Shown piece by piece: positions 25,571 to 35,556 of a DNA stretch of 64,000 bases (position 1 is the first letter of the stretch; each line of letters opens with the position of its first letter). A program made the translations under genes and the position numbers. Under the pieces are notes generated by a model, which saw nothing but the letters and a program-made list of their open reading frames with translations, did not search any database and was not told the DNA's origin. This stretch comes from an uncultured Bacillota bacterium (GTDB taxonomy: Bacteria; Bacillota; Clostridia; Peptostreptococcales; Anaerovoracaceae). The stretch spans positions 27,214-91,213 of the forward strand of contig CASDUO010000001.1 in the NCBI GenBank assembly GCA_949284065.1, given 5' to 3'.

Positions 25571-28500
25571 TCATATCTTCGATATATCGACCATCTGCAC
25601 ATTGTCCAGGTTCTTTCCCGAAAGCAGTGCGTTGGCCAAAGCGTTCGCCGTATCTATGGAGGTCAGCGTGGCTATGGAACGCTCGATGGCCTTTCTCCTC
25701 ATCTGCACCGACCTTGTGGCCGGCTTCCTGCCTATTTTCGATGTGGACACTACAAAATCCACTGCCCCGCTGTCGAAGAGGGTATCGGTGTTGGGCTTGT
25801 CCTCATCGAAATAATTTATTTTCTCCGCCTTCACACCATGTGCGTTTAGATATTTGCAGGTGCCCTCTGTAGCAACGATTTTATATCCGAAATCTATGAA
25901 TTTTTTCGCAAGGGGCACCGCTTCCGGCTTGTCCTCGTCCTTTACCGTGAACAGGACTACGTCGTCCACTTTATGGAGTTCATATCCCGCACCTAAGAGC
26001 CCCTTGTAGAGGGCCGATTCAAAATCGCGGTCTATGCCGAGGACCTCTCCCGTAGACTTCATTTCCGGTCCCAGCTGACTGTCGGCATCAGTGAGTTTGG
26101 GGAAGCTGAATACAGGCACCTTCACCGCCACATAGGACGCCTCCGGTACGAGTCCCGGCTCATATCCAAGGTCTCTTATGGTGCTTCCCAAAAGGACTTT
26201 CGTAGCCAGGTTCACTATGGGGACATTGGTCACTTTGCTTATGTACGGGACCGTCCTGGATGACCTGGGGTTGACCTCGATGACATAAAGTTCCCCGTTG
26301 TAATATACATACTGTATATTGACCATGCCCAGCACTTTGAGCTCTCTCACCAGTTTCTCCGTGTATGAGACGACCTTGTCCTTTACCTCCTGTGACAGGC
26401 TTTGAGGAGGGTATACGGATATGGAGTCGCCTGAATGCACTCCGGCTCTCTCGATATGCTCCATTATCCCCGGGATGAGGAGATCCTTGCCGTCGGAAAT
26501 GGCGTCGACTTCTATTTCCGTTCCCATCAGGTATTTGTCCAACAGCACCGGATTTTCCAGATCCGCCGTGGAAGTTATTATCTCCATGTATTCCCTGACA
26601 TCTCCATCGCTGTGGGCGATTATCATGTTCTGTCCGCCAAGTACATAGGAGGGTCTGAGCAATACGGGATACCCCAGCTCGTTCGCCGCCTTCACCGCTT
26701 CCTCGGTAGTGAATGCGGTCCTGCCTTTCGGTCTCGGTATATCGCACCTTTCCAAAAGCGCATCGAATCTTTCTCTGTCCTCTGCCTCATCTATGCTGTC
26801 TGCAGACGTACCCAATATGTTTTCTCCTCTTTCAAGGAGATGCTTCGTGGTCTTTATGGCAGTCTGCCCGCCAAACTGTACTATGACTCCGTCGGGCTTC
26901 TCTGTATCCAGGACCCCGTCTATATCTTCCGGTGTAAGGGGCTCAAAATACAGTCTGTCGCTTATATCGAAATCAGTGGACACCGTTTCCGGATTGTTGT
27001 TCACTATGACGGCTTCATGCCCCGACTCCCTCAGGGCATTTATGCAGTGTACCGAGCAGTAATCGAATTCTATGCCCTGGCCTATCCTTATGGGACCGGA
27101 ACCGAACACGACTATTTTCTTCCGGCCGTCCTCATGTTTTTCGATGAACTCTTCAGCCTCATTTTCCTCATCAAAGGTAGCATAAAAATATGGGGTCTCT
27201 GCTTCGAATTCCGCTGCACAGGTGTCTACCATCTTGAAGGCAGCCTTCAGTCTGCAGGGAGGTTTCTGGCCGCTGAGCCTCTCTATGGTGCTGTCCAAAA
27301 ATCCCATATCTTTGGCATCCTTATATTTGATCTCCGTGAGTTCTCCTTCCCGCAGATATTTGTCCATATGTACCAGGTTGTTTATCTTCGACAGGAACCA
27401 TCTGTCTATGCCGGTTATGTTGTATATGCTGTCGATGGGGACTCCGCGCCTCAGGGCTTCATATACCACGAATATCCTTTCATCATCACAGCTGTGAAGG
27501 AACTCCTCTATCTCCAATATGCTCTTGTCATGGAGCTTTTTCAATTCCAGAGTGTCAAGCCCCAGCTCTATGGACCTTACCGCCTTCATGAGGGCCTGCT
27601 CAAAGAAGCTCCCTATGGCCATCACCTCACCGGTGGCTTTCATCTGCGTACCCAGGGTCCTTTTGGCATATACGAATTTATCGAAAGGCCATTTGGGGAA
27701 TTTCACCACCACATAGTCCAGGGCCGGTTCGAAACACGCATAAGTATCTCCGGTCACCTCGTTCTTTATCTCGTCCAGAGTGTATCCTATGGCTATCTTC
27801 GATGCGACCTTCGCTATCGGATATCCCGTGGCTTTTGACGCGAGAGCAGACGAGCGGGACACTCTTGGATTCACCTCTATGACTGCATATTCAAAGCTGT
27901 CCGGATCCAAAGCGAACTGACAGTTACAGCCCCCTTCCACTCCCAGTTCCTGTATTATCTTGATGGAAGCGGATCTCAGCATCTGGTATTCCTTGTCTGC
28001 AAGTGTCACCGCCGGAGCCACCACGATGGAATCTCCTGTATGCACGCCTACGGGATCCAGATTCTCCATGGAACATACTGTTATGGTATTGTTTTTCGAA
28101 TCTCTTATCACTTCGAATTCTATTTCTTTCCACCCGGACACGCTTTTTTCTACCAGTATCTGGGTTATAGGGCTCTGCCTGAGGCCGTCGCTTCCTATGA
28201 TCCTGAGTTCATCGGGGTTATTGGCGATCCCGCCTCCCGTTCCTCCCAGGGTATAGGCCGGTCTTACTATTACCGGATATCCTATTTCCTCTGCGTATTC
28301 GAGAGCACCTTCTATATAATTCACCACCTTAGACGGGATCACAGGCTCTCCTATGGATATCAGCATATCCTTGAACATCTGCCGGTCTTCCGCCTTGTTG
28401 ATGGTCTCCGGTGTGGCCCCCAGGACCTTTATGCCCATTTCATCCAATACCCCGGCTTTTGCCAGCTGCATGGAAAGGGTCAGTCCCATCTGTCCGCCCA

Positions 28501-28768
28501 AAGTACTGAGTATGCTGTCCGGCCTTTCTATCTCTATTATTTTTTTGAGCACGGGCAGGGTCAGCGGTTCGATATATACTCTGTCCGCCATGGTTTTATC
28601 GGTCATTATAGTGGCCGGGTTCGAATTCACCAAAACCACCTCGAGGCCCTCTTTCTTCAAGGTCCTGCACACCTGGCTGCCGGCATAGTCGAACTCCGCC
28701 GCCTGTCCTATCACTATTGGTCCCGATCCTATTACCAGCACCTTTTTTATATCTTCTCTTAAAGGCAT
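25571..28768 (-). CDS. carB: Carbamoyl-phosphate synthase large subunit
   Basis: Makes carbamoyl phosphate from bicarbonate, ammonia and two ATP. At 1065 residues it is full length: two tandem ATP-grasp halves, each opening with a GSGPIxIGQxxEFDY motif (near residues 13 and 560), and a C-terminal MGS-like regulatory domain (about 930-1065, VATEGTCKYLNAHGVKAEKINYF region). The start is an ATG with GAAAGGG ahead. It follows carA by about 35 bp and precedes the arc operon, so synthesis and use of carbamoyl phosphate are encoded side by side. Confidence 0.97.
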   Translation of the reverse strand: MPLREDIKKVLVIGSGPIVIGQAAEFDYAGSQVCRTLKKEGLEVVLVNSNPATIMTDKTMADRVYIEPLTLPVLKKIIEIERPDSILSTLGGQMGLTLSMQLAKAGVLDEMGIKVLGATPETINKAEDRQMFKDMLISIGEPVIPSKVVNYIEGALEYAEEIGYPVIVRPAYTLGGTGGGIANNPDELRIIGSDGLRQSPITQILVEKSVSGWKEIEFEVIRDSKNNTITVCSMENLDPVGVHTGDSIVVAPAVTLADKEYQMLRSASIKIIQELGVEGGCNCQFALDPDSFEYAVIEVNPRVSRSSALASKATGYPIAKVASKIAIGYTLDEIKNEVTGDTYACFEPALDYVVVKFPKWPFDKFVYAKRTLGTQMKATGEVMAIGSFFEQALMKAVRSIELGLDTLELKKLHDKSILEIEEFLHSCDDERIFVVYEALRRGVPIDSIYNITGIDRWFLSKINNLVHMDKYLREGELTEIKYKDAKDMGFLDSTIERLSGQKPPCRLKAAFKMVDTCAAEFEAETPYFYATFDEENEAEEFIEKHEDGRKKIVVFGSGPIRIGQGIEFDYCSVHCINALRESGHEAVIVNNNPETVSTDFDISDRLYFEPLTPEDIDGVLDTEKPDGVIVQFGGQTAIKTTKHLLERGENILGTSADSIDEAEDRERFDALLERCDIPRPKGRTAFTTEEAVKAANELGYPVLLRPSYVLGGQNMIIAHSDGDVREYMEIITSTADLENPVLLDKYLMGTEIEVDAISDGKDLLIPGIMEHIERAGVHSGDSISVYPPQSLSQEVKDKVVSYTEKLVRELKVLGMVNIQYVYYNGELYVIEVNPRSSRTVPYISKVTNVPIVNLATKVLLGSTIRDLGYEPGLVPEASYVAVKVPVFSFPKLTDADSQLGPEMKSTGEVLGIDRDFESALYKGLLGAGYELHKVDDVVLFTVKDEDKPEAVPLAKKFIDFGYKIVATEGTCKYLNAHGVKAEKINYFDEDKPNTDTLFDSGAVDFVVSTSKIGRKPATRSVQMRRKAIERSIATLTSIDTANALANALLSGKNLDNVQMVDISKI

Positions 28769-28802
28769 ATCTTTTCCCTTTCATGTCCCGACATGGACCT
28801 GT

Positions 28803-29933
28803 TCATCCTATGGTCTTGTTCTTTTTATACTCCAGCATATTCTCCAGAAATCTGTCAAACAGATACTGGGTGTCATGAGGTCCCGCACAGGCCTCCGGAT
28901 GGAACTGCACCGTGAACGTGCCGGGCCTGTTGTATCCGACGCCTTCACAGCTTCCGTCGTTGACATTATAGTGGCTCACATGTCCTATATCCTTCGTGAT
29001 GGAATCACCCACTACTGCATAACCGTGATTTTGACTGGTGACATATATCCTGTCTTTTTCCATATCCATCACGGGCTGGTTGGCTCCTCTGTGTCCGTAC
29101 TTGAGCTTTTCTGTCCTGCCGCCGGCTGCGATGGCCAAAAGCTGATGGCCCAGGCATATGCCCAATATGGGCACATCGGTCTTCAACAGCTCCGCCAGGT
29201 TCCTTATGACCTCCGTTTCCTTTGAAGGATCTCCGGGACCGTTGCTCAACATTATACCGTCCGGCTTCATGGCCATTATATCCTGAGGACTGCTGTCGTA
29301 AGGCATTATCATGACGCTGCAGCCCCGGGCGTTGAGACTTCTCAATATATTGTTCTTATATCCGTAGTCCAGCATGACTATCCTGCACAGCGGATCCGCA
29401 CAGTTGTATGTGACTCTCTCCTTCACCGAAACGGCCTTGAGCGGCTCCTCTATGGAGTATGCCTTTATCTCTCTCATGAACCCGGGCTTGTCATCGGGCA
29501 TATCAGTGGTGATAGCGCCGTTCATGACTCCCTTGCTTCTGAGTTTTCTGGTCAATGCCCTCGTGTCTATGTCATATATCCCCACTATACCATGGCTTTC
29601 CAGGTACTCTCCCAATGTGGATCTGCTCCTGAAATTGGAGGGTTCATAGCACCACTCCCTTATGATATATCCGTTCAGCCATACTTTGGCCGATTCGCGA
29701 TCCGCTTCGTTCACCCCGTAATTCCCTATAAGCGGGAATGTCTGGGTGACGATCTGGCCGTAATAGCTGGGATCCGTCAACGTTTCCTGATATCCCGTCA
29801 TACCGGTGGTGAACACCACCTCTCCGATGGCCGTGCCTTCTGCTCCCAGATTCCATCCCGAGAATACGCTTCCGTCTTCCAGGATCAGGTAAGCCGGCTT
29901 CCCGTGTTCATACTGTGTGCTGTTCCTGCTCAT
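28803..29933 (-). CDS. carA: Carbamoyl-phosphate synthase small subunit
   Basis: The glutaminase subunit that feeds ammonia to CarB. The 376-residue protein has the N-terminal CPSase domain (LILEDGSVFSGW, GMTGYQETLTDPSY) and a class I amidotransferase domain. The nucleophile Cys is in LGICLGHQLLA and the catalytic His/Glu pair is in FHPEACAGPHDT. It is the first gene of the carA-carB pair, 40 bp after a THUMP methyltransferase gene on the same strand. Confidence 0.97.
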   Translation of the reverse strand: MSRNSTQYEHGKPAYLILEDGSVFSGWNLGAEGTAIGEVVFTTGMTGYQETLTDPSYYGQIVTQTFPLIGNYGVNEADRESAKVWLNGYIIREWCYEPSNFRSRSTLGEYLESHGIVGIYDIDTRALTRKLRSKGVMNGAITTDMPDDKPGFMREIKAYSIEEPLKAVSVKERVTYNCADPLCRIVMLDYGYKNNILRSLNARGCSVMIMPYDSSPQDIMAMKPDGIMLSNGPGDPSKETEVIRNLAELLKTDVPILGICLGHQLLAIAAGGRTEKLKYGHRGANQPVMDMEKDRIYVTSQNHGYAVVGDSITKDIGHVSHYNVNDGSCEGVGYNRPGTFTVQFHPEACAGPHDTQYLFDRFLENMLEYKKNKTIG

Positions 29934-29973
29934 ATCTTCACTCTCACTCCGTTACCGTATTTTTATCTATCAT

Positions 29974-31137
29974 TCACTCTATATCTCTTCCGGGTCTCTC
30001 TCCGTGGTACTGGTAGTAACACACCTCTATACGCCCATTATACAGCTTGCGTCGTCTGGTCGCTTGCTTGTCCATAGCCTTTTTTTCAAAGTCTTTGTCA
30101 GCGGTAAGGGCGAAAAGGGACCAGTCGCTGTGGAGTTCATAAAATCTATGGAATGTATCGTATATGGACTCTATGGTCTTGGCCTCTCCTACCCTGATGC
30201 CGTAGGGCAGATTGGTCATCATTATGCCGTTCCTCCTGTTGAAGGGTTCGTTCCCCGAAAGTATATGTCCCCTTATGTCTGCCTTCCTGAACTCAACGAC
30301 CTGATCCACTCCTGCAGCCTGGGCATTTGCCTTTGCCGCCTTTATGTTCTTTTTGCTTATGTCAGAGCCCACTATGCGGATATCCTCTCCAGGCCTGACC
30401 GGAGTACTGGCCTTTTCACGTTCCTCACGCCATACCTTCTCATCTATGATATCCCACTGTTCAGCTGCAAAACTCCTGTTCCTTCCCGGTGCTATACCCA
30501 GGGCCATCATTGCCCCTTCGATGGGTATCGTTCCCGATCCGCAGCAGGGATCCACGAGGACCCGGCCCGGTTTCCAAAACGAAAGCCGGACCATAGCCGC
30601 CGCCAAGGTCTCTTTTATCGGCGCCTCTACGTTTTTCACACGATACCCTCTTTTATGGAGCCCTTCTCCTGTGGTATCGGCTGTGACCGTGACCCTGTCT
30701 TTGAGTATGGATATCTTTATCTGATATTTCCCCCCGTCCTCTTTGAGCTCTCCTACATTATAGAAATCCAAAAGCCTGTCCGCTATGGCCTTTTCCGAAA
30801 CGCTCTGTACGGCCGGGACACTGTGGAGCTCGGACTTTACACAGGATGCTGTCACGATAAAGTGCCCGTCTATGGGGATGAGTTCCTCCCAGGCTATACC
30901 TCTGACCTGCTGATACAGCTCCTCAAAATCCCTGGCCTCAAAATCCTCTGCCATGTTCAGGAGCACTCTTTCCGCACAGGCAAGCCAAAGGTTCGATCTG
31001 ACTATGGCCCTTTCATCGCCATGATAGGTCACCTTGCCGTCGGCCACTTTCGCTATTTCATAGCCTAAAGCTTCTATTTCTCTTTTTACCACAGCTTCCA
31101 GCCCGAATGTGGTGGCTGCCGTAAGGATCTTTTTCAT
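29974..31137 (-). CDS. THUMP-domain class I SAM RNA methyltransferase, RlmL/YpsC type
   Basis: A 387-residue predicted 23S rRNA (guanine-N2) methyltransferase. The N-terminal ferredoxin-like/THUMP region (1-165) binds RNA. The methyltransferase domain has the SAM loop LVDPCCGSGTIPIEGA and the catalytic TNLPYGIRVG. This is the single-activity form, lacking the second methyltransferase domain of the E. coli RlmKL fusion. GAGGAAG lies ahead of the ATG. Confidence 0.9.
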   Translation of the reverse strand: MKKILTAATTFGLEAVVKREIEALGYEIAKVADGKVTYHGDERAIVRSNLWLACAERVLLNMAEDFEARDFEELYQQVRGIAWEELIPIDGHFIVTASCVKSELHSVPAVQSVSEKAIADRLLDFYNVGELKEDGGKYQIKISILKDRVTVTADTTGEGLHKRGYRVKNVEAPIKETLAAAMVRLSFWKPGRVLVDPCCGSGTIPIEGAMMALGIAPGRNRSFAAEQWDIIDEKVWREEREKASTPVRPGEDIRIVGSDISKKNIKAAKANAQAAGVDQVVEFRKADIRGHILSGNEPFNRRNGIMMTNLPYGIRVGEAKTIESIYDTFHRFYELHSDWSLFALTADKDFEKKAMDKQATRRRKLYNGRIEVCYYQYHGERPGRDIE

Positions 31138-31208
31138 GGGTCTTCCTCTCTCTGATTAATATAACACGGTATGGACTCCGATAACAGTCCGGAGATACTA
31201 TTTTGACG

Positions 31209-31244
31209 AAAAAACGGGACGCCGTCAAAACACAGCCGTCCCGT
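31209..31244 (-). terminator. Intrinsic terminator of mreB
   Basis: Minus-strand ACGGGACG pairs with CGTCCCGT, followed by TTTTTT. It lies about 60 bp after the mreB stop and separates mreB from the methyltransferase gene. Confidence 0.85.
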
Positions 31245-31303
31245 ATCATCCATGTCTATCCGTAATGGTTTGCACCACAGTTTCTTGCATACGGCTGTGA
31301 AAA

Positions 31304-32329
31304 TCAGATGAAGGTCCTTTTTCTCCTGTTTATCTCAGCCTTTTCTACAAGATCTATATCATCCAAAGCCATTCCGGTCCCCTTTGCCACACAGTTCAAA
31401 GGATCAGGTGCGATCCTCACCTCAAGGCCTGTCCTCTGCTTGACTCTCTCGTCTATACCCCAAAGGAGTCCGCAGCCTCCTGTGATAGTAAGGCCGCTTG
31501 CAGATATATCCGCCGAAAGTTCAGGCGGCGTCTTTTCCAAAACCTGATGGACTGCATCGCATATGATCTGGAGAGGTTCCTCTAGTGCCTCCAGCATCTC
31601 GGAGCTGGTCACTTCGATATCTCTGGGCAGACCCGTGACCAGGTCTCTTCCTGAACAGATCTGGCTCACATCTTCCTGTCTCTTCGCCGCTGCTCCTATG
31701 CCCTTTTTCAGGTCCTCCGCTGTACGTTCACCTATATACAGCTTGTGTTTTTTACGCATGTATTTGACGATGGCTTCATCGAACTTATCGCCTGCTGTTT
31801 TGACAGAAGCGGAGGATACGATCCCACCTAAGGAGATGACGGCTATGTCCGTCGTCCCGCCACCCATGTCCATTATCATCTTTCCTTCGCTGCCGCTTAT
31901 GTCCATGCCTGCACCTATGGCTGCAGCAATGGGTTCCTCCATAAGGTATACGCTCTTCCCGCCTGCCTGAGTCGCTGCCTCACGGACGGCACGCTTTTCC
32001 ACTTCCGTGACTCCGCTTGGAACGCAGACCATTATCCTCGGTCTGAAGAACTTGCTGTTGCCGCATGTCTTTTTTATGAAGTGCTTGAGCATCCTCTCAG
32101 TTATATCGTAATCGCTTATGACGCCATCACGCAAAGGACGCACCGCGACGATGTTCGCCGGCGTCCTGCCCAGCATCTCTTTTGCTTCTTCACCTACTGC
32201 CAGTATCTCATCGGTTTCATCATCTACCGCTACTACTGAGGGCTCCTGCAGCACTATACCTTTACCCTTGATATATACTATGACGTTGGCTGTCCCCAGA
32301 TCGATCCCGACTTCTTCTGAAAATCGCAT
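31304..32329 (-). CDS. mreB: Rod shape-determining protein MreB/Mbl
   Basis: A bacterial actin that positions cell-wall elongation machinery. The 341-residue protein has phosphate 1 loop GIDLGTANVIVY, phosphate 2 MDMGGGTTDIAVISLGG and the adenosine loop ITGGCGLLWGID. Length and sequence suit MreB or its paralogue Mbl; mreC and mreD are not adjacent, which favours an Mbl-like stand-alone copy. It has a strong promoter and a terminator of its own, so it is a single-gene unit. Confidence 0.94.
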   Translation of the reverse strand: MRFSEEVGIDLGTANVIVYIKGKGIVLQEPSVVAVDDETDEILAVGEEAKEMLGRTPANIVAVRPLRDGVISDYDITERMLKHFIKKTCGNSKFFRPRIMVCVPSGVTEVEKRAVREAATQAGGKSVYLMEEPIAAAIGAGMDISGSEGKMIMDMGGGTTDIAVISLGGIVSSASVKTAGDKFDEAIVKYMRKKHKLYIGERTAEDLKKGIGAAAKRQEDVSQICSGRDLVTGLPRDIEVTSSEMLEALEEPLQIICDAVHQVLEKTPPELSADISASGLTITGGCGLLWGIDERVKQRTGLEVRIAPDPLNCVAKGTGMALDDIDLVEKAEINRRKRTFI

Positions 32330-32399
32330 TCTGATCTTCCTCCTTATGTCTTATATGTATGTCCCCCGCAGGGAACGATATTTACCGGTCACGACTCAC

Positions 32400-32428
32400 A
32401 TTATATATAAAACGGCCTGTATTTTCAA
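32400..32428 (-). promoter_or_regulatory. Strong sigma-A promoter of mreB
   Basis: Minus-strand TTGAAA and TATAAT separated by exactly 17 bp. It lies just after the DUF2007 gene and about 70 bp ahead of the mreB start. Confidence 0.75.
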
Positions 32429-32433
32429 CTAAA

Positions 32434-32712
32434 TCACGCCTCTTCAAAATCGTCGCCTATGGGTACGGGCACTATGGCATCCAGCGCCTTATCCAAAAGT
32501 TTCTCCGGCACGAATATCTCTATAGGCTGTATGGTATTGAGTCCCATGGTTATCTCCAGAAAATTGGACGCTCCCACATACCGCTTCACGCAGGGTATAT
32601 CTTCGCTTTTCAATTTGGACTCTATTATATCAGCTTGGAAGGAATCGTCTACGGTGCACAGATATACTCCGTCACGCCACGGCCTTTCTTTATTTCTTTC
32701 CGGCACGAACAT
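32434..32712 (-). CDS. DUF2007 family protein
   Basis: A 92-residue protein with the pattern DGVYLCTVDDSFQADIIESKL followed by a hydrophobic second half (PIEIFVPEKLLDKALDAI). DUF2007 proteins are small alpha/beta modules called putative signal-transducing proteins; the true role is unknown. It starts 1-2 bp after thrS ends and is the last gene of the long run that begins at asnA. AAGGCGG lies ahead of the ATG. Confidence 0.8.
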   Translation of the reverse strand: MFVPERNKERPWRDGVYLCTVDDSFQADIIESKLKSEDIPCVKRYVGASNFLEITMGLNTIQPIEIFVPEKLLDKALDAIVPVPIGDDFEEA

Positions 32713-32713
32713 A

Positions 32714-34459
32714 TTACACCGCCTTTGTCCTTATCTCTTCCTTCAACTTCTCTACAAAATCATCTATCTTCATTTCTCCCAGTTCGCCGACCTTTGAGGA
32801 TCTGACACTGAGAGTTCCGGCTTCCGCCTCTCTCTCTCCTATTACGCCTATGTAAGAAGCCCTTTCATTCCTGGCCTCTCTCATTTTATATCCTATTTTT
32901 TCGTTCCTCAAATCAGTCTCTACGCGCAACCCGGCTTTTTCCAGCATGTCTGCCGTTTCACGGGCATAATCGTCGAAGGTCTGTGTGACGGTCAAAAGCT
33001 TGACCTGTACCGGCGCCAGCCAGAGGGGGAATTTACCTGCACAGTGCTCTGTCAGCATCCCTATGAATCTCTCTATGGATCCGAATATGACTCTGTGTAT
33101 CATTATGGGCCTGTGCTTCTCTCCATCGGCCCCTACATATGTCAGGTCGAATCTCTCCGGCAGCATCATGTCCAGCTGTATAGTCCCGCACTGCCATGTC
33201 CTGCCCAGGGAATCTTCCAGATGGAAATCCAGTTTAGGTCCGTAAAAAGCGCCGTCGCCTTCATTTACCACATAGTCCAGACCCTTCTCATTCATCGCCT
33301 CTCTGAGGGCCGTAGTGCAAAGCTCCCATGCTTCATCGCTGCCGATGGATTTTTCCGGTCTTGTGGAAAGTTCTATATGATACTTGAATCCGAACAGTCC
33401 GTACACATAATCTATGAAGTCTATGACCCCCTTGATCTCAGACCGGACTTGTTCCGGAAGCATGAAGATATGGGCGTCGTCCTGTGTGAATGTCCTGACT
33501 CTCATAAGTCCGTGTAGGGCTCCTGAGAGCTCATGACGGTGGACATGGCCCAGTTCACCCATCCTGATGGGGAACTCTCTGTATGAATGGAGCTTTCTCT
33601 TATATACCAGCATGGCTCCGGGACAGTTCATGGGCTTTATGGCATAATTCTCGCCATCGATCTGTGTGAAGTACATATTGTCCTTGTAATTGTCCCAGTG
33701 TCCCGAGGTATGCCACAGGTCCTCGCTGAGTATCAGCGGAGTCCTGATCTCCTCGTATCCTCTTTTCCTGTGCTCCTCCCTCCAGAAATTCTCCAGCTCG
33801 TTTTTTATTATCATTCCCTTGGGCATGAAAAACGGGAACCCGGGGCCTTCCTCGTAAAGAGCAAAAAGATCCATTTCCTTTCCGATCTTACGATGGTCTC
33901 TCTTCTTTGCCTCTTCTATCTTCGCCAGATACTCATCGAGTTCTTCCTGAGAAGGGAAAGCCGTTCCGTATATACGCTGGAGCATCTTTCTGTCCGAATC
34001 GCCTCTCCAGTATGCTCCGGCAACGCTGGTGAGCTTTATGGCCTTTATGTCGCTGGTTTTTTCCATATGAGGTCCGGCACAAAGATCGGTAAAGTCATCC
34101 TGTTTATAGAAGGATATGACCGCATCTTCCGGCAGATCCTCGATCAGCTCTACTTTATACGGTTCTCCCTTTTCCTCCATGAACTTTATGGCCTCTTCTC
34201 TCGGCAGCTCAAATCTCTCAAGGGGATACCCGTTCTTGCTGATCTTTTTCATCTCCTTGCTGATCTTTTTCAGATCCTCTTCGGTAAACTTGTGTTCCAG
34301 ATCGAAATCATAATAGAACCCGTCGGCGATGGCAGGTCCTATGGCAAGTTTCGCCTCGGGCCATATGCGCTTTACCGCCTGGGCCATTATATGAGACGCC
34401 GTGTGCCTGTACCGTTCTCTCGTTTCCTCATTGCTGAAATCTATTTCTTTCTTTGTCAT
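32714..34459 (-). CDS. thrS: Threonyl-tRNA synthetase lacking the TGS domain
   Basis: Charges tRNA(Thr). It begins almost directly with the editing domain (RHTASHIMAQAVKRIWPEA, then DLCAGPH), so the roughly 60-residue N-terminal TGS domain of most bacterial ThrRS is absent. Editing histidines and cysteine are kept. The class II catalytic core (KPMNCPG, RMGELGHVHRHELSGALHGL, HRVIFGSIERF) and the anticodon-binding domain (EIRTKAV end) are intact. The ATG at 34459 has AGGTG ahead; a GTG three codons upstream is in frame. About 581 residues. Confidence 0.95.
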   Translation of the reverse strand: MTKKEIDFSNEETRERYRHTASHIMAQAVKRIWPEAKLAIGPAIADGFYYDFDLEHKFTEEDLKKISKEMKKISKNGYPLERFELPREEAIKFMEEKGEPYKVELIEDLPEDAVISFYKQDDFTDLCAGPHMEKTSDIKAIKLTSVAGAYWRGDSDRKMLQRIYGTAFPSQEELDEYLAKIEEAKKRDHRKIGKEMDLFALYEEGPGFPFFMPKGMIIKNELENFWREEHRKRGYEEIRTPLILSEDLWHTSGHWDNYKDNMYFTQIDGENYAIKPMNCPGAMLVYKRKLHSYREFPIRMGELGHVHRHELSGALHGLMRVRTFTQDDAHIFMLPEQVRSEIKGVIDFIDYVYGLFGFKYHIELSTRPEKSIGSDEAWELCTTALREAMNEKGLDYVVNEGDGAFYGPKLDFHLEDSLGRTWQCGTIQLDMMLPERFDLTYVGADGEKHRPIMIHRVIFGSIERFIGMLTEHCAGKFPLWLAPVQVKLLTVTQTFDDYARETADMLEKAGLRVETDLRNEKIGYKMREARNERASYIGVIGEREAEAGTLSVRSSKVGELGEMKIDDFVEKLKEEIRTKAV

Positions 34460-34491
34460 TTTTCTCACCTCTTACTTATATATCATTCTTA

Positions 34492-35556
34492 TCATTCTCG
34501 CTCCAAAGCCAGTTCGATCAACTTGTCGATGAGCTCTCTGTATGAGAGTCCTGCCGCTTCCCAAAGTTTGGGATACATGCTTATGGCAGTGAATCCCGGT
34601 ATGGTATTTATCTCGTTGAAAATGACCTCTCCTTTGTCGCTGTAGAAAAAGTCCACCCTGGCAAAACCTCTGCACCCCATGATGCAAAAGACCTTTACGG
34701 CTGTGGCTCTCAACTCCTCCACCGCTTTTTCGGGCAGGTCATCAGGTATCCTGGTCTCCGATTTCACATCCTCATATTTCGATTTATAATCGTAGAACTC
34801 TCCCGCCGATATTATCTCCCCCACCGGCGACGCCTGAGGGCTGTTGTTTCCAAGCACTGCCACCTCTAACTCGCGGCCGGTTATGGCCTCTTCTATGATA
34901 GCCTTCTTGTCCTCTGCGAAAGCGGCCTCAAGGCCCCCTGCCAGCTCTCCTTCATTATGGACCTTCGATACACCTACTGACGACCCGGCATTGGCAGGCT
35001 TTACGAACAAAGGGAACTTCCCTTTGAATTTCCGGTCTATCTCCTTTATCTCTTCTGTCGGATCCGATGAGAACCTGTTGAGGTTCGTCTCATGGTATCC
35101 GGCCTGGAGGATCCCGGCGTCCTTCGCTATGATCTTCGTTACCGCCTTGTCCATACAGGCTGCCGAGGCCAGAACTCCCGATCCCACATAAGGTATGCCT
35201 GCGATCTCCAGTATCCCCTGCACCGTACCGTCTTCCCCGTATTTCCCGTGGAGGATGGGAAAGGCACAATCGATCCGTACCTCTTTGCCCCGCAGATATC
35301 TTATCCCGTGGACTTCCCTGCTGGGCGATATGCTCACCTCTTTGTTACCGACTTTTTTCTCCCAGGAACCGTCCTCTATTTTCTCCGTAGGCGCTTCGGT
35401 GAGTATCCACTTTCCTTCTTTGGTTATTCCGACACAATAGATCTCATATTTGCTTTTATCGAGGTTCCGCAATACCGACGCAGTGGATTTTCTCGATATT
35501 TCATGTTCCGAAGATGTGCCTCCGAACAATATGAGCAGTTTGATTTTTTCATTCAT
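34492..35556 (-). CDS. ddl: D-alanine-D-alanine ligase
   Basis: Makes D-Ala-D-Ala for the peptidoglycan stem peptide. The 354-residue ATP-grasp enzyme has GGTSSEHEISRKSA-like N-terminal loop, FPILHGKYGEDGTVQG, the KPANAGSSVGV loop, and the C-terminal FNEINTIPGFTAISMYPKLW. The Tyr/Phe selectivity position was not scored. Its ATG overlaps the stop of the ABC ATPase gene by 4 bp, so it is coupled to the exporter genes. Confidence 0.96.
   Translation of the reverse strand: MNEKIKLLILFGGTSSEHEISRKSTASVLRNLDKSKYEIYCVGITKEGKWILTEAPTEKIEDGSWEKKVGNKEVSISPSREVHGIRYLRGKEVRIDCAFPILHGKYGEDGTVQGILEIAGIPYVGSGVLASAACMDKAVTKIIAKDAGILQAGYHETNLNRFSSDPTEEIKEIDRKFKGKFPLFVKPANAGSSVGVSKVHNEGELAGGLEAAFAEDKKAIIEEAITGRELEVAVLGNNSPQASPVGEIISAGEFYDYKSKYEDVKSETRIPDDLPEKAVEELRATAVKVFCIMGCRGFARVDFFYSDKGEVIFNEINTIPGFTAISMYPKLWEAAGLSYRELIDKLIELALERE

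Noticed and set aside
34459..34500. T-box riboswitch ahead of thrS
   Set aside because: The gap to ddl is about 30 bp and has no TGGNACCGCG motif.
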